Shown here: positions 40,359 through 49,556 of the stretch, in pieces | Layout of the letters: the number at the start of each line of letters is the position of its first letter | How positions within the stretch are numbered: position 1 is the stretch's first letter | From: Pseudohongiella acticola | GTDB lineage: Bacteria > Pseudomonadota > Gammaproteobacteria > Pseudomonadales > Pseudohongiellaceae | Assembly (NCBI RefSeq): GCF_001758195.1 | Contig: NZ_MASR01000001.1 | Span: 1 to 64,000, forward strand | DNA: 64,000 nucleotides | Direction: 5' to 3' | Position numbers and translations under genes: made by a program | Notes under the pieces: model-generated | Database searches by the model: none | Told to the model about the DNA's origin: nothing | The model's input: the letters and a program-made list of their open reading frames with translations, nothing else

Positions 40359-41387
40359 ATGTTTTCCGACAAAACCTTATTGATAACTGGCGGCACCGGC
40401 TCATTCGGCCACGCTGTGCTGCGCAGATTCCTTGACTCGGACTTGCGCGAGATTCGTATCCTCAGCCGCGATGAGAAGAAGCAGGATGATATGCGTAAAG
40501 AATATCAGTCCCCGCGGCTCAAGTTCTATATCGGTGATGTACGCGACTATAATTCTGTGCTCAGTGCCATGCGTGGCGTTGACTATGTTTTTCATGCGGC
40601 GGCGCTTAAGCAGGTGCCTTCCTGCGAGTTTCATCCACTGGAGGCGGTCAAGACGAATGTGCTGGGCACTGAGAATGTGCTGGAGGCCGCGATAAACTGC
40701 GAGGTAGAGCGCGTTATCTGCCTGAGTACCGACAAGGCAGTCTACCCTATCAATGCCATGGGTATCTCCAAGGCGATGATGGAGAAAGTGGCTGTCGCCA
40801 AATCCAGAAGCAGCAGTTCAACCGTTATCTGTGCGACGCGTTACGGCAACGTGATGGCGTCCAGAGGCTCCGTCATTCCGTTGTTTGTTGAACAGATTCG
40901 CAGTGGTCGGCCGATTTCCATTACCGATCCGACCATGACCCGGTTCATGATGACGCTGGATGATGCGGTGAACCTGGTACTGTTTGCCTTCGAGCATGGC
41001 AATCCTGGCGACATATTTGTGCAGAAAGCACCGGCGTCCACCATCGAAACGCTGGCCCGGGCACTGACCTCGTTGTTGCAGGTGCCTGATCACGATATCC
41101 GCACCATCGGTACGCGCCATGGCGAAAAACGCTTTGAAGCGCTGCTGACGCGCGAAGAGATGGCTGGTGCGGCTGATCTGGGTGACTATTATCGGATACC
41201 GCCGGATCAACGTGATCTGAATTACGAGAAATATGTTGAGCTGGGTGAAACCAGTATTTCCAGCGCGGAAGACTACAACTCTGACAATACCACGCGCCTT
41301 GATGTTGAGGGCATGAAACAGCTATTGATGAAACTGGATTTCATCAAGGCTATTGTGGCAGGCGCACACGTGGAGCCTGAGGTTTAA
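40359..41387 (+). CDS. fnlA: UDP-GlcNAc 4,6-dehydratase/5-epimerase (FnlA/CapE/WbjB)
   Basis: A 342-residue SDR, the first step from UDP-GlcNAc to UDP-L-FucNAc. It has LLITGGTGSFGHAVLRRF, HAAALKQVPSCEFHPLEAVKTNVLGTENV and LSTDKAVYPINAMGISKAMMEK. In the last motif Met replaces the usual catalytic Tyr, as known for this inverting dehydratase group. ATRYGNVMASRGSVIPLF is also typical. The next two genes complete the pathway in the order seen in E. coli O26, Pseudomonas O11 and Staphylococcus capsule loci. Confidence 0.95.
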   Translation: MFSDKTLLITGGTGSFGHAVLRRFLDSDLREIRILSRDEKKQDDMRKEYQSPRLKFYIGDVRDYNSVLSAMRGVDYVFHAAALKQVPSCEFHPLEAVKTNVLGTENVLEAAINCEVERVICLSTDKAVYPINAMGISKAMMEKVAVAKSRSSSSTVICATRYGNVMASRGSVIPLFVEQIRSGRPISITDPTMTRFMMTLDDAVNLVLFAFEHGNPGDIFVQKAPASTIETLARALTSLLQVPDHDIRTIGTRHGEKRFEALLTREEMAGAADLGDYYRIPPDQRDLNYEKYVELGETSISSAEDYNSDNTTRLDVEGMKQLLMKLDFIKAIVAGAHVEPEV

Positions 41388-41388
41388 G

Positions 41389-42510
41389 ATGAACGTATTA
41401 GTAACCGGCGCAGATGGTTTTATCGGTAAGAATCTATGTCTGCGCCTGAGCGAAGAGGCATCGGTATCGGTTATCCCCTTTACCCGAAGTAATACCATAG
41501 ATGATCTCGCCGGCCTGGTAGCCGATGCTGACGCTGTAGTGCATCTGGCGGGTGAAAACCGGCCACAGGATCCGGCCGCATTCGAGCAGATCAACGTGGG
41601 CCTGACCCGCGCGTTGTGTGATGCCATCAGCGCCGCCGGCAAGCGCATACCCTTGATATTGGCATCGTCTGCGCAGGCTGAGTTGGACAACCCCTATGGC
41701 AAGAGCAAGCTGGCTGCTGAGCAGGCAGTGCAGGCGTTGGCGGGGGACGGCGGCAATCCGGTAGCGGTTTATCGCTTGCCCGGTGTCTTCGGTAAATGGT
41801 GCAAACCCAACTACAACTCGGTGGTTGCCACCTTCTGCCATAACCTGGCAAATGATCTGCCGATTCAGATCAATGATCCAGCCCATGAAATCAAGCTGGT
41901 GTATATCGATGATGTGGTTAATGCTTTCATTGACTGGCTGCGCGCGCCGGGCACCGGTTTCCAGTCGCAGGCAGTTGCCCCAGTTTACGAGGTCTCGCTT
42001 GGCGCGCTGGCTGAGCAGATCAAAGCCTTTGGCAATTGCCGGACGTCGTTAGTGTCCGAGCGTGTCGGCACCGGTTTTGTGCGGGCCCTGTATGCCACCT
42101 ATGTCAGCTACCTGCCCACAGACCGGTTTGTGTACGATTTGCCGGTACATGGCGATGAGCGCGGGGTGTTTGTGGAAATGCTGAAGACGCCTGATGCGGG
42201 TCAGTTCTCGTTTTTCACGGCGCACCCTGGCATCACGCGTGGCGGACATTACCATCACAGCAAAACAGAAAAATTCCTGGTGATCAAAGGCCAGGCGCGC
42301 TTTGGTTTTCGTCATATGCACACCGATGAAACATTTTATCTGGACACCGATGGCGACAAACCGCAGATCGTGGAGACGGTTCCCGGGTGGACCCACGATA
42401 TTACCAACATTGGTTCAACCGAGATGATTGTCATGTTGTGGGCCAATGAGATATTCGACCGGGATCGCCCGGACACCATCACAAGCAAGGTTGCGCATGA
42501 AAGAACTTAA
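41389..42510 (+). CDS. fnlB: UDP-sugar C3-epimerase/C4-reductase (FnlB/CapF/WbjC)
   Basis: A 373-residue bifunctional enzyme making UDP-N-acetyl-6-deoxy-L-talose. The N-terminal SDR domain has [19 protein letters not shown] and [13 protein letters not shown]. The C-terminal cupin domain has [28 protein letters not shown], with metal-binding histidines. The ATG at 41389 follows the fnlA stop by one base. Its stop lies 14 bases inside fnlC. Confidence 0.94.
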   Translation: MNVLVTGADGFIGKNLCLRLSEEASVSVIPFTRSNTIDDLAGLVADADAVVHLAGENRPQDPAAFEQINVGLTRALCDAISAAGKRIPLILASSAQAELDNPYGKSKLAAEQAVQALAGDGGNPVAVYRLPGVFGKWCKPNYNSVVATFCHNLANDLPIQINDPAHEIKLVYIDDVVNAFIDWLRAPGTGFQSQAVAPVYEVSLGALAEQIKAFGNCRTSLVSERVGTGFVRALYATYVSYLPTDRFVYDLPVHGDERGVFVEMLKTPDAGQFSFFTAHPGITRGGHYHHSKTEKFLVIKGQARFGFRHMHTDETFYLDTDGDKPQIVETVPGWTHDITNIGSTEMIVMLWANEIFDRDRPDTITSKVAHERT

Positions 42511-43627
42511 AGTTGTCTCCGTTGTTGGTACCCGGCCGGAAATTATCAGGCTGTCGCGTGTACTGGCCAGACTCGATGAGTGTTGCGAGCATGTACTGGT
42601 GCATACCGGGCAGAATTATGACTATGAGTTGAACCAGATATTTTTTGATGACCTGGGTATTCGTAAACCGGACTTTTTTCTGGAAGCGGCCGGTGCCAAT
42701 GGCGCAGAAACCATTGGTAATGTCATTATTGCTGTCGATGCTGTACTGGCTAAAGTAGCACCGGACTGTATGCTGGTGTTGGGAGATACCAATAGCTGCA
42801 TGTCAGTGATCCCGGCCAAGCGTCGCAAGATTCCGACATTTCACATGGAGGCGGGCAATCGTTGTTTTGATATGCGGGTGCCCGAAGAGATCAATCGCCG
42901 TATTGTTGATCACACGGCCGATATCAATATGCCTTACAGCACCATTGCCCGCGATTATCTGCTGCGCGAAGGTCTGTCACCGGATATGGTTGTCAAAACC
43001 GGCAGCCCGATGTTCGAAGTGCTGCATCACTATCTGCCAAAAATACAATTGTCCGATGTGTTGGCCCGGCTGGAACTTGAAGCCGGCAAGTATTTTGTTG
43101 TCAGCGCACACCGCGAAGAGAATATAGATTCGGATGGAAATTTCAGTAACCTGGTTGCCACACTGAATACCATCGCTGAGACCTATCAATTGCCCGTTAT
43201 CGTGACGACGCATCCTCGTACACAAAAGCGTATTGATACACAAAAAATTGCGTTTGATTCACGTATTCGTCTTCTCAAGCCGCTAGGGTTTACCGACTAC
43301 AACAGGCTGCAGCTTTCTGCCAAAGCCGTGTTGTCGGACAGCGGTACCATCAACGAAGAGTCGTCCATCCTCAATTTCCCCGCGCTCAATATACGCGAAG
43401 CCCACGAGCGACCAGAAGGCATGGAAGAAGCTGCCGTGATGATGGTGGGCCTGGGTGCAGAGCGGGTGATGCAGGCTCTTGCCGTACTGGAGACGCAGGG
43501 CAGGGGTGAGGACAGGGCGTTGAGGCTGGTTGCCGATTACAGCATGCCCAATGTGTCCGACAAAGTTGTACGCATCCTGCATAGTTATACCGACTATGTG
43601 AATCGGGTTGTCTGGAAGCAGTACTGA
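42497..43627 (+). CDS. fnlC: UDP-N-acetyl-L-fucosamine synthase (FnlC/CapG/WbjD, C2 epimerase)
   Basis: A 376-residue enzyme of the UDP-GlcNAc 2-epimerase family: [69 protein letters not shown] and [10 protein letters not shown]. With fnlA and fnlB it gives UDP-L-FucNAc. The ATG at 42497 overlaps the end of fnlB by 14 bases. Confidence 0.94.
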   Translation: MKELKVVSVVGTRPEIIRLSRVLARLDECCEHVLVHTGQNYDYELNQIFFDDLGIRKPDFFLEAAGANGAETIGNVIIAVDAVLAKVAPDCMLVLGDTNSCMSVIPAKRRKIPTFHMEAGNRCFDMRVPEEINRRIVDHTADINMPYSTIARDYLLREGLSPDMVVKTGSPMFEVLHHYLPKIQLSDVLARLELEAGKYFVVSAHREENIDSDGNFSNLVATLNTIAETYQLPVIVTTHPRTQKRIDTQKIAFDSRIRLLKPLGFTDYNRLQLSAKAVLSDSGTINEESSILNFPALNIREAHERPEGMEEAAVMMVGLGAERVMQALAVLETQGRGEDRALRLVADYSMPNVSDKVVRILHSYTDYVNRVVWKQY

Positions 43628-43638
43628 GGTTTGCTGGT

Positions 43639-44829
43639 ATGCGAATCGCGCTGATCGCCGATACCTTCCCCCCGCTAAGATCCTCGGGTGCCGTACAGCT
43701 GCGTGATCTGTCCCGCGAGTTCGTCCGTCAGGGACACGAGATCACGGTGATGGTGGCCAGCCCGCAACAGACAGAACCCTGGTTGCTTGAAGACTATCAC
43801 GGTGTGCAGGTGCTCAGATTACACACCCCTCGCATCAAAGATGTGTCTTACGTTCGCCGAACAATGGCCGAGCTGTTGATGCCGTTTTATATGAAGCGCA
43901 ATCTTCAGCGTTCGCCTCTGGCGGCTGCTACCTGGGATGCGGTGGTTTGGTACTCCCCCTCAATTTTTCTGGCGCCGCTGGTCAATTTTCTGAAAAAGCG
44001 GCATCAAATTCCCGGCTATCTGATCATTCGCGATATCTTTCCGGAATGGGCCGTGGACATGGGCCTGATGGGACGTGGTCTGCCGTATCGATTTTTCCGG
44101 ACGGTGGCCGATTATCAGTATTCTGCTGCTGACATTATTGGTGTGCAGACACCGGGCAATCGCGTTTATTTTGAACAGTGGCTCGCTGGCGATGAGGGCC
44201 GGGTAGAGGTGTTGCAAAATTGGTTGTCCGATACCGGTGTCAGCAACTGTTCCATCCGCATAGCGGACACTGCTCTGGCTGGCAAAAGAATCTTTGTGTA
44301 TGCAGGCAACATGGGCGTGGCGCAGGGCATGAACACGATTCTGGCGTTTGCACAGGCCATGTCGGAAAAACCTGAGGTTGGATTTGTGTTTGTTGGCCGC
44401 GGCAGTGACAGCGAGCGTTTGCGAGCCGAGGCGCTCAGGCGCAAACTGGATAATGTGTTGTTCTTCGACGAAATAGACCCCGATGAAATCCCGGGTTTGT
44501 ATCAGCAATGTGATGTGGGCATCGTGGCACTTGATGTGCGCCATAAGACACATAATATCCCCGGCAAATTTATTTCTTACATGCAGGCGGGTTTACCGGT
44601 GCTGGCGATGATCAATCCGGGCAATGATCTGCAGCAGCTTATTGTGTCCAATAATGTTGGTGTTGTATCCACGCAGGCAGATGCGGATGTGCTGACCGGC
44701 AAGGCCAGTGAGCTGTTATCGCGACTGGAATCCGACCAGGAGATTTCTGGCCGCTGCCGGTCATTGTACGAACAGCTTTTTGCCCCGGAAATTGCCGTTT
44801 CCCAGATCGTGAGAGCATTGCAGTCATGA
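43639..44829 (+). CDS. wbuB: L-FucNAc glycosyltransferase-like, WbuB
   Basis: A 396-residue GT4 enzyme: MRIALIADTFPPLRSSGAVQLRDLSREFVRQGHEITV, then LIIRDIFPEWAVDMGLM, FVYAGNMGVAQGMNTILAFA and a C-terminal domain with IPGKFISYMQAGLPVLA. WbuB follows fnlABC in E. coli O26-type loci and is thought to transfer L-FucNAc; position and sequence match. Its stop overlaps wbuC by ATGA. Confidence 0.9.
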   Translation: MRIALIADTFPPLRSSGAVQLRDLSREFVRQGHEITVMVASPQQTEPWLLEDYHGVQVLRLHTPRIKDVSYVRRTMAELLMPFYMKRNLQRSPLAAATWDAVVWYSPSIFLAPLVNFLKKRHQIPGYLIIRDIFPEWAVDMGLMGRGLPYRFFRTVADYQYSAADIIGVQTPGNRVYFEQWLAGDEGRVEVLQNWLSDTGVSNCSIRIADTALAGKRIFVYAGNMGVAQGMNTILAFAQAMSEKPEVGFVFVGRGSDSERLRAEALRRKLDNVLFFDEIDPDEIPGLYQQCDVGIVALDVRHKTHNIPGKFISYMQAGLPVLAMINPGNDLQQLIVSNNVGVVSTQADADVLTGKASELLSRLESDQEISGRCRSLYEQLFAPEIAVSQIVRALQS

Positions 44830-45323
44830 GCATTGTGCAGTTCACACCCGACTATCTGGATTCCCTGGTCGAAGAAGCGTCCAGATCACCGCGCCTGCGC
44901 CAACACCGTAATATTCATACCAGCTACGAAGATCCTTGCCAGCGCTTTTTGAATGCCATTGGCATGGACAGTTACATACGTCCCCATCGACATAAACTGG
45001 ACCCGAAGGCAGAGACACTGGTGGCTGTTCGTGGATTGTTCGCGCTGGTGAGCTTTGATGACAGTGGCAAGGTTGCGGAGGTAATCCGTTTTGGTACGGA
45101 GCGCCATGATCAGGGCGGTGCGCTGGCCGTGGGCGTGGATACGGCACCGGGTGTCTGGCACACCATTATTGCGCTGGAGCCGGGGGCAGTGTTGCTGGAA
45201 ATAAAGGCGGGACCGTTCCGGCCTGATGCCGCCAAGGAGCCGGCAACCTGGGCGCCGGAGGAGCAGACGCCTGAAGGCCAACAGTATTTGAACGACTTGA
45301 GATTACTGATCAGCAAGCGGTAG
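44826..45323 (+). CDS. wbuC: WbuC-family cupin metalloprotein
   Basis: A 165-residue protein with DPCQRFLNAIGMDSYIRPHRHKLDPKAETLVAVRGLFALVSFDD and GVDTAPGVWHTIIALEPGAVLLEIKAGPF, the WbuC cupin pattern with clustered histidines. Such genes sit next to wbuB in O-antigen loci, but a firm biochemical role is not known to me. It is the last gene of the polysaccharide run; a convergent lipoprotein gene starts 37 bases on. Confidence 0.88.
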   Translation: MSIVQFTPDYLDSLVEEASRSPRLRQHRNIHTSYEDPCQRFLNAIGMDSYIRPHRHKLDPKAETLVAVRGLFALVSFDDSGKVAEVIRFGTERHDQGGALAVGVDTAPGVWHTIIALEPGAVLLEIKAGPFRPDAAKEPATWAPEEQTPEGQQYLNDLRLLISKR

Positions 45324-45359
45324 TGGACCGAAGCCTGTAAACTTTCCTCACTGATGTCA

Positions 45360-46385
45360 CTAATATTCCAGCCGCGCCGTCAGCGTCCCGTTCGCCGAAT
45401 GCAACACCAGCGCACCCAACTCCGTCACATCAAACCGCTGTAAGTCTCTCAGGTTCTCCATCACTGTCTGCTCCTGCGCCATCAGTGCCGGTGCGCAGGC
45501 TATGCGGGTGGTGGCAATCTGGTTGATGGAAAAGCCTTCGCCGCTTAGCTGGTATTGTCCCATCAGGTTGTTGCAGGTGGCGCGACCGGTCACACGGCCG
45601 TCAGGCCAGAAGTTCAGGGTCACCCGTGAGCTGTCGATGATGCCACGTCCATTGATGTCTTCCAGCACCCATTCTGCACCCTGTATCAGTCGCGCCGGAT
45701 TGCCGCCACAGCCGGTGAGTGTGCTGCCATCGACCTGCAGGGTGACCTGTTTGGGGTGAGGCATGCCGGTCATGCTGTCGCGGCAAACCTGATCACTTAT
45801 CTGGCCGGTGATGGCCTGGCTACGAAGCGCACCGTTGTCGCGCTCGAAGGTGTAAGGCTGCGCCGATTGCGCCACTTCACCAGCTTGGTTGGCAGGTTGG
45901 TTGACAATCTTGTTGGAAAGCTGATTGAGCTGCAACAGGCCGCGCTCCAGCGTCAGCAGCCAGAACGGTTCATTGCCGGAAGCACGAAACGGCTCCACAA
46001 TCGCGCCAGGTGGTATACATTCCGGGTAGCTCATGCCCTCGAGCGTCAGCGACGCTTGCTCGCCTTTAAACCACAGACTGTTCTCAGCCTCGGTGTCGGC
46101 AACATAGCGTGCCCCGGACGCACTGATGCGCTGCTGCATGTCAATCTGCTCACCCCGCACCGTTAGCTGCACAACCTCACCTTGCCCGCGCACGCTGATT
46201 GGCAGCACTCCGCACTGCAGGTCGGCACTGAAGCGCTGGGCGCCAACTGTGTTGTCAGTTGGGTTGTTGGCGTTGTCCAGGGCGCAGCCTGCAAGCATGA
46301 TGCAACACAGCCAAGGCAGGGAACGAGCCAGGGGCCGGGTGACGATTTGTGTAAGCTTCAATGTGTTTTCCTGTGGTAAAGCCAA
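45360..46385 (-). CDS. META-domain (HslJ-like) lipoprotein
   Basis: A 341-residue lipoprotein. The signal segment SLPWLCCIMLAGC ends in a lipobox with Cys33. The middle part resembles COG3650 domains (FRASGNEPFWLLTLERG, YTFERDNGA, CRDSMTGMPHPKQVTLQVDG). The C-terminal META domain is GAEWVLEDINGRGIID, VTLNFWPDGRVTGRATCNNLMGQYQLSG and ACAPALMAQEQTVMENL. Envelope stress or heat-shock roles are proposed for HslJ relatives. The start at 46385 is the first ATG giving a signal; later starts are possible. Confidence 0.85.
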   Translation of the reverse strand: MALPQENTLKLTQIVTRPLARSLPWLCCIMLAGCALDNANNPTDNTVGAQRFSADLQCGVLPISVRGQGEVVQLTVRGEQIDMQQRISASGARYVADTEAENSLWFKGEQASLTLEGMSYPECIPPGAIVEPFRASGNEPFWLLTLERGLLQLNQLSNKIVNQPANQAGEVAQSAQPYTFERDNGALRSQAITGQISDQVCRDSMTGMPHPKQVTLQVDGSTLTGCGGNPARLIQGAEWVLEDINGRGIIDSSRVTLNFWPDGRVTGRATCNNLMGQYQLSGEGFSINQIATTRIACAPALMAQEQTVMENLRDLQRFDVTELGALVLHSANGTLTARLEY

Positions 46386-46390
46386 AGGAA

Positions 46391-46440
46391 GGTAAAGGGG
46401 ACAGAGGGATTAGCGCACAAATTCCTCCGTCCCTGTTAGC
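46391..46440. repeat. Degenerate palindrome copy
   Basis: A decayed relative of the RAYT-type palindrome: GGGGACAGAGGGATT on the left faces AATTCCTCCGTCCC on the right, with a short centre TAGCGCACA that lacks the T-run and GATCA loop. It lies between the divergently ended genes at 45360-46385 and 46455-47006. Confidence 0.7.
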
Positions 46441-46454
46441 GGCCTTTAGCGTTT

Positions 46455-47006
46455 TTAGTGTCGACCTTCAGCCAGTTCTTCCAGCATTTTGGCGTTGAAG
46501 TCAGGAATATCATCGGGGCTGCGACTGGTGACCAGGCCTTCGTCGACCACCACGGATTTGTCGACCCAGTTGGCGCCGGCGTTTTCCAGGTCCACCTTGA
46601 CGGTTTTGAACGATGTCATGGTTCTGCCTTTGACTACTCCTGCGGTGATCAGCACCTGGGGGCCGTGGCAGATGGCAAACGTGGGTTTGCCGGCCTCGAC
46701 AAAGTCACGTGCAAAGGCGACCGCGGCGTCGTTACCTCGCAGCGCATCCGGGTTGGCGACGCCGCCGGGGATCAGTATTGCATCAAAATCGCTGCTACTG
46801 ACCTGGTCAATGGTTTTGTCCACGCTGAAGTGATCTCCCAGCGTGCCTTTATGCATGCCATGAATGGGTCCCTCGCTCAGAGAGACCACTGTGGTTTCCA
46901 CACCGGCATCATTTAATGCCTGGCGTGGCTCTGAAAATTCGCTCTGTTCGAAGCCGTTAGTGACCAGTATCGCCACTTTCCTGCCTTTTATTGCATTATT
47001 GTCCAT
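46455..47006 (-). CDS. PfpI/DJ-1 family protein (type 1 glutamine amidotransferase-like)
   Basis: A 183-residue protein of the PfpI/YhbO group: KVAILVTNGFEQSEFSEPRQALNDAG, FDAILIPGGVANPDALR and the nucleophile elbow PTFAICHGPQVLITAGVVKGRTMTS with the reactive Cys. Relatives act as protein/nucleotide deglycases or stress chaperones; I cannot decide between them. A strong GGAGGAG site precedes the ATG at 47006. No signal peptide. Confidence 0.93.
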   Translation of the reverse strand: MDNNAIKGRKVAILVTNGFEQSEFSEPRQALNDAGVETTVVSLSEGPIHGMHKGTLGDHFSVDKTIDQVSSSDFDAILIPGGVANPDALRGNDAAVAFARDFVEAGKPTFAICHGPQVLITAGVVKGRTMTSFKTVKVDLENAGANWVDKSVVVDEGLVTSRSPDDIPDFNAKMLEELAEGRH

Positions 47007-47256
47007 AATGTACTCCTCCAGTTCTCAGGAACATAGCTGTCTGGGCGTTGACTAAATAGTTACAACCCAACTATTCAGACAACTGATCAGGCTGCGTGTT
47101 CACTTAAATTTCCAGTCGAGATGGCTGACATGTATGGCTGATATGTTTGACTGACATGTAAAGAGAACATGCATATGCAACCAGTTGCCCTTGGTGGCAG
47201 TAAACTACGCAGTTGACACAGGAACGTGTAATCATAGTAACTTTCAGGAGCAGCAA

Positions 47257-47958
47257 ATGAACATCAATAAGGCACTCACCAGCCTGGTCTTCACCATACT
47301 CGCCACCTTCACCATCCCCGCTTTCGCCGGCGGCACCGCCGTCCTTGAAGCCGGCAGCGGCGCCAACCGCATCAATACCACCATCGAATTTAATGACGGC
47401 AATATGCGTATGGGCACTGCCGTACCTGGCTTTGATGGTTATATGGTGATGACCGAGACCGGCATCTACATGGTGACCGGCATGGGTGGCCGACCCATGG
47501 TGCTGGATCTGGGCGCGATGATGAGCTTGATGGGTGGTATGGCGGGGGAGATGATGCAGTCGCAGGGCATCAGCCTGAACAATGGCATCGGGCAGTTCAT
47601 TGAGATGCGTGATGCCGGCCGCAACGAGGCAGTTGCGGGTGTGCCGGGCCTGGTCTATGACCTGACCTATGCCAATGAACAGGGCACCCGGCAGACCGAG
47701 GAGATTGTGCTGGGCCGTGATGCGACCTTGCGCGAACTGACCGAAACACTGGCCACCTGGGGCCGGATGATGGCGGCATACCTGAGCGTTGACCTGAGTG
47801 AATACCAGGGCGCGATGGATGATCTGCTGCAATATGGCGATGGCATTTTGCGGCTGGGCTCGGGCTACCGGCTGGTGTCGCTAGACGAGACGGCGCCAGA
47901 CCCGGCGCGCTTCACACTACCGGCGGCTCCGCAGCAGATGCCGAGCTGGATGCCCTGA
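47257..47958 (+). CDS. Exported protein of unknown function
   Basis: A 233-residue protein with a clear signal peptide (MNINKALTSLVFTILATFTIPAFAG) behind a CAGGAG ribosome site. The mature protein has a Met- and Gly-rich middle (MVMTETGIYMVTGMGGRPMVLDLGAMMSLMGGMAGEMM), then DAGRNEAVAGVPGLVYDLTY and a C-terminal stretch ending PQQMPSWMP. The pattern is similar to periplasmic proteins with DUF4412-like folds, but the match is weak. It ends 12 bases before palindrome copy J. Confidence 0.75.
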   Translation: MNINKALTSLVFTILATFTIPAFAGGTAVLEAGSGANRINTTIEFNDGNMRMGTAVPGFDGYMVMTETGIYMVTGMGGRPMVLDLGAMMSLMGGMAGEMMQSQGISLNNGIGQFIEMRDAGRNEAVAGVPGLVYDLTYANEQGTRQTEEIVLGRDATLRELTETLATWGRMMAAYLSVDLSEYQGAMDDLLQYGDGILRLGSGYRLVSLDETAPDPARFTLPAAPQQMPSWMP

Positions 47959-47970
47959 TTCAGGACGATG

Positions 47971-48038
47971 AGAATGGGGACGGAGGGAATACTTTTTGAC
48001 CATTGGTGGTCAAAAAGTATTCCCTCCGTCCCCATTCT
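47971..48038. repeat. RAYT-type palindrome copy J
   Basis: Arms AGAATGGGGACGGAGGG and complement, inner GAATACTTTTT/AAAAAGTATTC, centre GACCATTGGTGGTC which itself is self-complementary at its ends. It follows the exported-protein stop and could terminate its transcript. Confidence 0.93.
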
Positions 48039-48136
48039 TTCTTGGGTTACGGTCACCATGATTCGATGGAACGAATTGCCCCAGATGTTGACTAAATCTG
48101 TAGGAGCACTATGGATTTGAAAAGGAGGACACGTCT

Positions 48137-49453
48137 ATGCTTACGCGAGCTAGTGTATTTGCGCTTACCGGAAGTATCTTGCTTTTGGGTGCCTGTGGGC
48201 AGGAAGCAGATCTGCCCGTTTCGGCAAACGTGGGGGAAGACCCGCAGTTGCCTGAACCTTCCACGTCAGTAGTACCCACCATGCAGGTTGCAGAGGCTGT
48301 AGGCTGGTCAGAAGGGCGCATGCCTGATGCAGCGGCAGGGACTGAGGTATCTGTGTTTGCCGATGATCTACTGAACCCGCGCTGGTTATATGAACTTCCC
48401 AATGGGGACATCCTGGTCGCCGAGAGCAAGGCACCGGAGGGCTCCAGCCCTGAGGGGCTAAAAAGCTGGGCCGCCGGGCTGGTCAAGGGTCAGGCTACGT
48501 CAGATGCGCCAAATGCCAACCGGATCACGCTTCTGCGCGACAGTGACAGTGATGGTCAGGTGGATGAGCGCCATATCTTTCTGGAAAATCTCAATTCACC
48601 TTTTGGCATGGCACTGGTAGGTGACCATTTTTATGTCGCCAATGCTGATTCGCTTGTCAGGTTCCCTTATCAGGCCGGTCAGGACACCATTAACGCAGAG
48701 CCGGAAATGGTTGAGGACCTGACCCTGGGGTCGCTTAATCACCATTGGACAAAAAGTCTGATCGCCAGCCCTGATGGTGGCCACTTGTACATCGGTATCG
48801 GTTCCAACAGCAATGTCGGCGAGAACGGCATGGATGAGGAAGAGGGCCGCGCCGCCATCTGGCAGGTTAATGTGGCCACGGGTGAATCACGCATTTATGC
48901 AGAAGGGCTGCGCAACCCGGTGGGCATGGCTTGGCATCCACAGACCGGCGCTTTATGGGTCTCTGTGAATGAGCGCGATGAGCTGGGTAGTGATCTGGTC
49001 CCTGACTATATGACCAGCGTGCAAGAGGGCGGTTTTTATGGCTGGCCGTGGCGTTATTACGGAGATCGCGTAGATGAGCGTGTAGAGGCGCCCATGCCAT
49101 ATCAGGATGATGAGGTATTGACCCCTGATTACGCGCTGGGGCCGCACACAGCGTCTCTGGGGCTCACCTGGATCGGCAATGAGACAGCGATGCCGGCGCC
49201 ATTCGCGCAAGGCATGATCGTTGGTCAGCATGGTTCATGGAACCGTGAACCGGCCAGTGGTTATAAGGTGATTTTTGTGCCTTTCCAGAACGGTGAGCCC
49301 GCCGGAGATCCGGTTGACCTGCTAACCGGCTTCCTCAGCGATGACGAGGAATCGGCTTATGGCCGGCCGGTCGGAGTCTTGGTGAACAGCGCTGGCAGCG
49401 TGCTGGTCGCCGATGATGTGGGCGGCCGCGTCTGGCGTGTCAGCGGCATGTGA
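48137..49453 (+). CDS. PQQ-dependent sugar/sorbosone dehydrogenase-like lipoprotein
   Basis: A 438-residue lipoprotein (lipobox LLGAC at about residue 20) with a six-bladed propeller of the soluble glucose/sorbosone dehydrogenase family. Motifs: LNPRWLYELPNGDILVAES, NRITLLRDSDSDGQVD, LNSPFGMALVGDHFYVANADSLVRF, YIGIGSNSNVGENG, YAEGLRNPVGMAWHPQTGALWVSVNERDELG and GFYGWPWRYYG. It should oxidise a sugar or related alcohol/aldehyde in the periplasm if PQQ is available; the substrate is not predictable. A strong AAAGGAGG site precedes the ATG. Confidence 0.9.
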   Translation: MLTRASVFALTGSILLLGACGQEADLPVSANVGEDPQLPEPSTSVVPTMQVAEAVGWSEGRMPDAAAGTEVSVFADDLLNPRWLYELPNGDILVAESKAPEGSSPEGLKSWAAGLVKGQATSDAPNANRITLLRDSDSDGQVDERHIFLENLNSPFGMALVGDHFYVANADSLVRFPYQAGQDTINAEPEMVEDLTLGSLNHHWTKSLIASPDGGHLYIGIGSNSNVGENGMDEEEGRAAIWQVNVATGESRIYAEGLRNPVGMAWHPQTGALWVSVNERDELGSDLVPDYMTSVQEGGFYGWPWRYYGDRVDERVEAPMPYQDDEVLTPDYALGPHTASLGLTWIGNETAMPAPFAQGMIVGQHGSWNREPASGYKVIFVPFQNGEPAGDPVDLLTGFLSDDEESAYGRPVGVLVNSAGSVLVADDVGGRVWRVSGM

Positions 49454-49464
49454 CGCGTTCTTAA

Positions 49465-49554
49465 AGAATGGGGACGGAGGGAATACTTTTTGACCAGCAG
49501 TGGTCAATAAGTATTCCCTCCGTCCCCATTCTCAGCCATTCTCACCGTCCCCAT
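49465..49554. repeat. RAYT-type palindrome copy K with extra half
   Basis: The palindrome at 49465-49532 has arms AGAATGGGGACGG and complement, with a slightly broken right inner arm (AATAAGTATTCC). A further half-motif CACCGTCCCCATTCT follows at 49543-49557. It lies between two convergent genes and the AEC stop codon abuts the extra half. Confidence 0.9.
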
Positions 49555-49556
49555 TC

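Noticed and set aside
41741-41760. GGGGGACGGCGG inside fnlB as a palindrome fragment
   Set aside because: Only the GGGGACGG string matches; there is no inner stem or right arm, and it encodes a normal part of the protein.
47104-47832. Minus-strand frame of 242 codons opposite the exported protein
   Set aside because: It is His/Gln-rich without a family match, while the plus-strand frame has a signal peptide and ribosome site.
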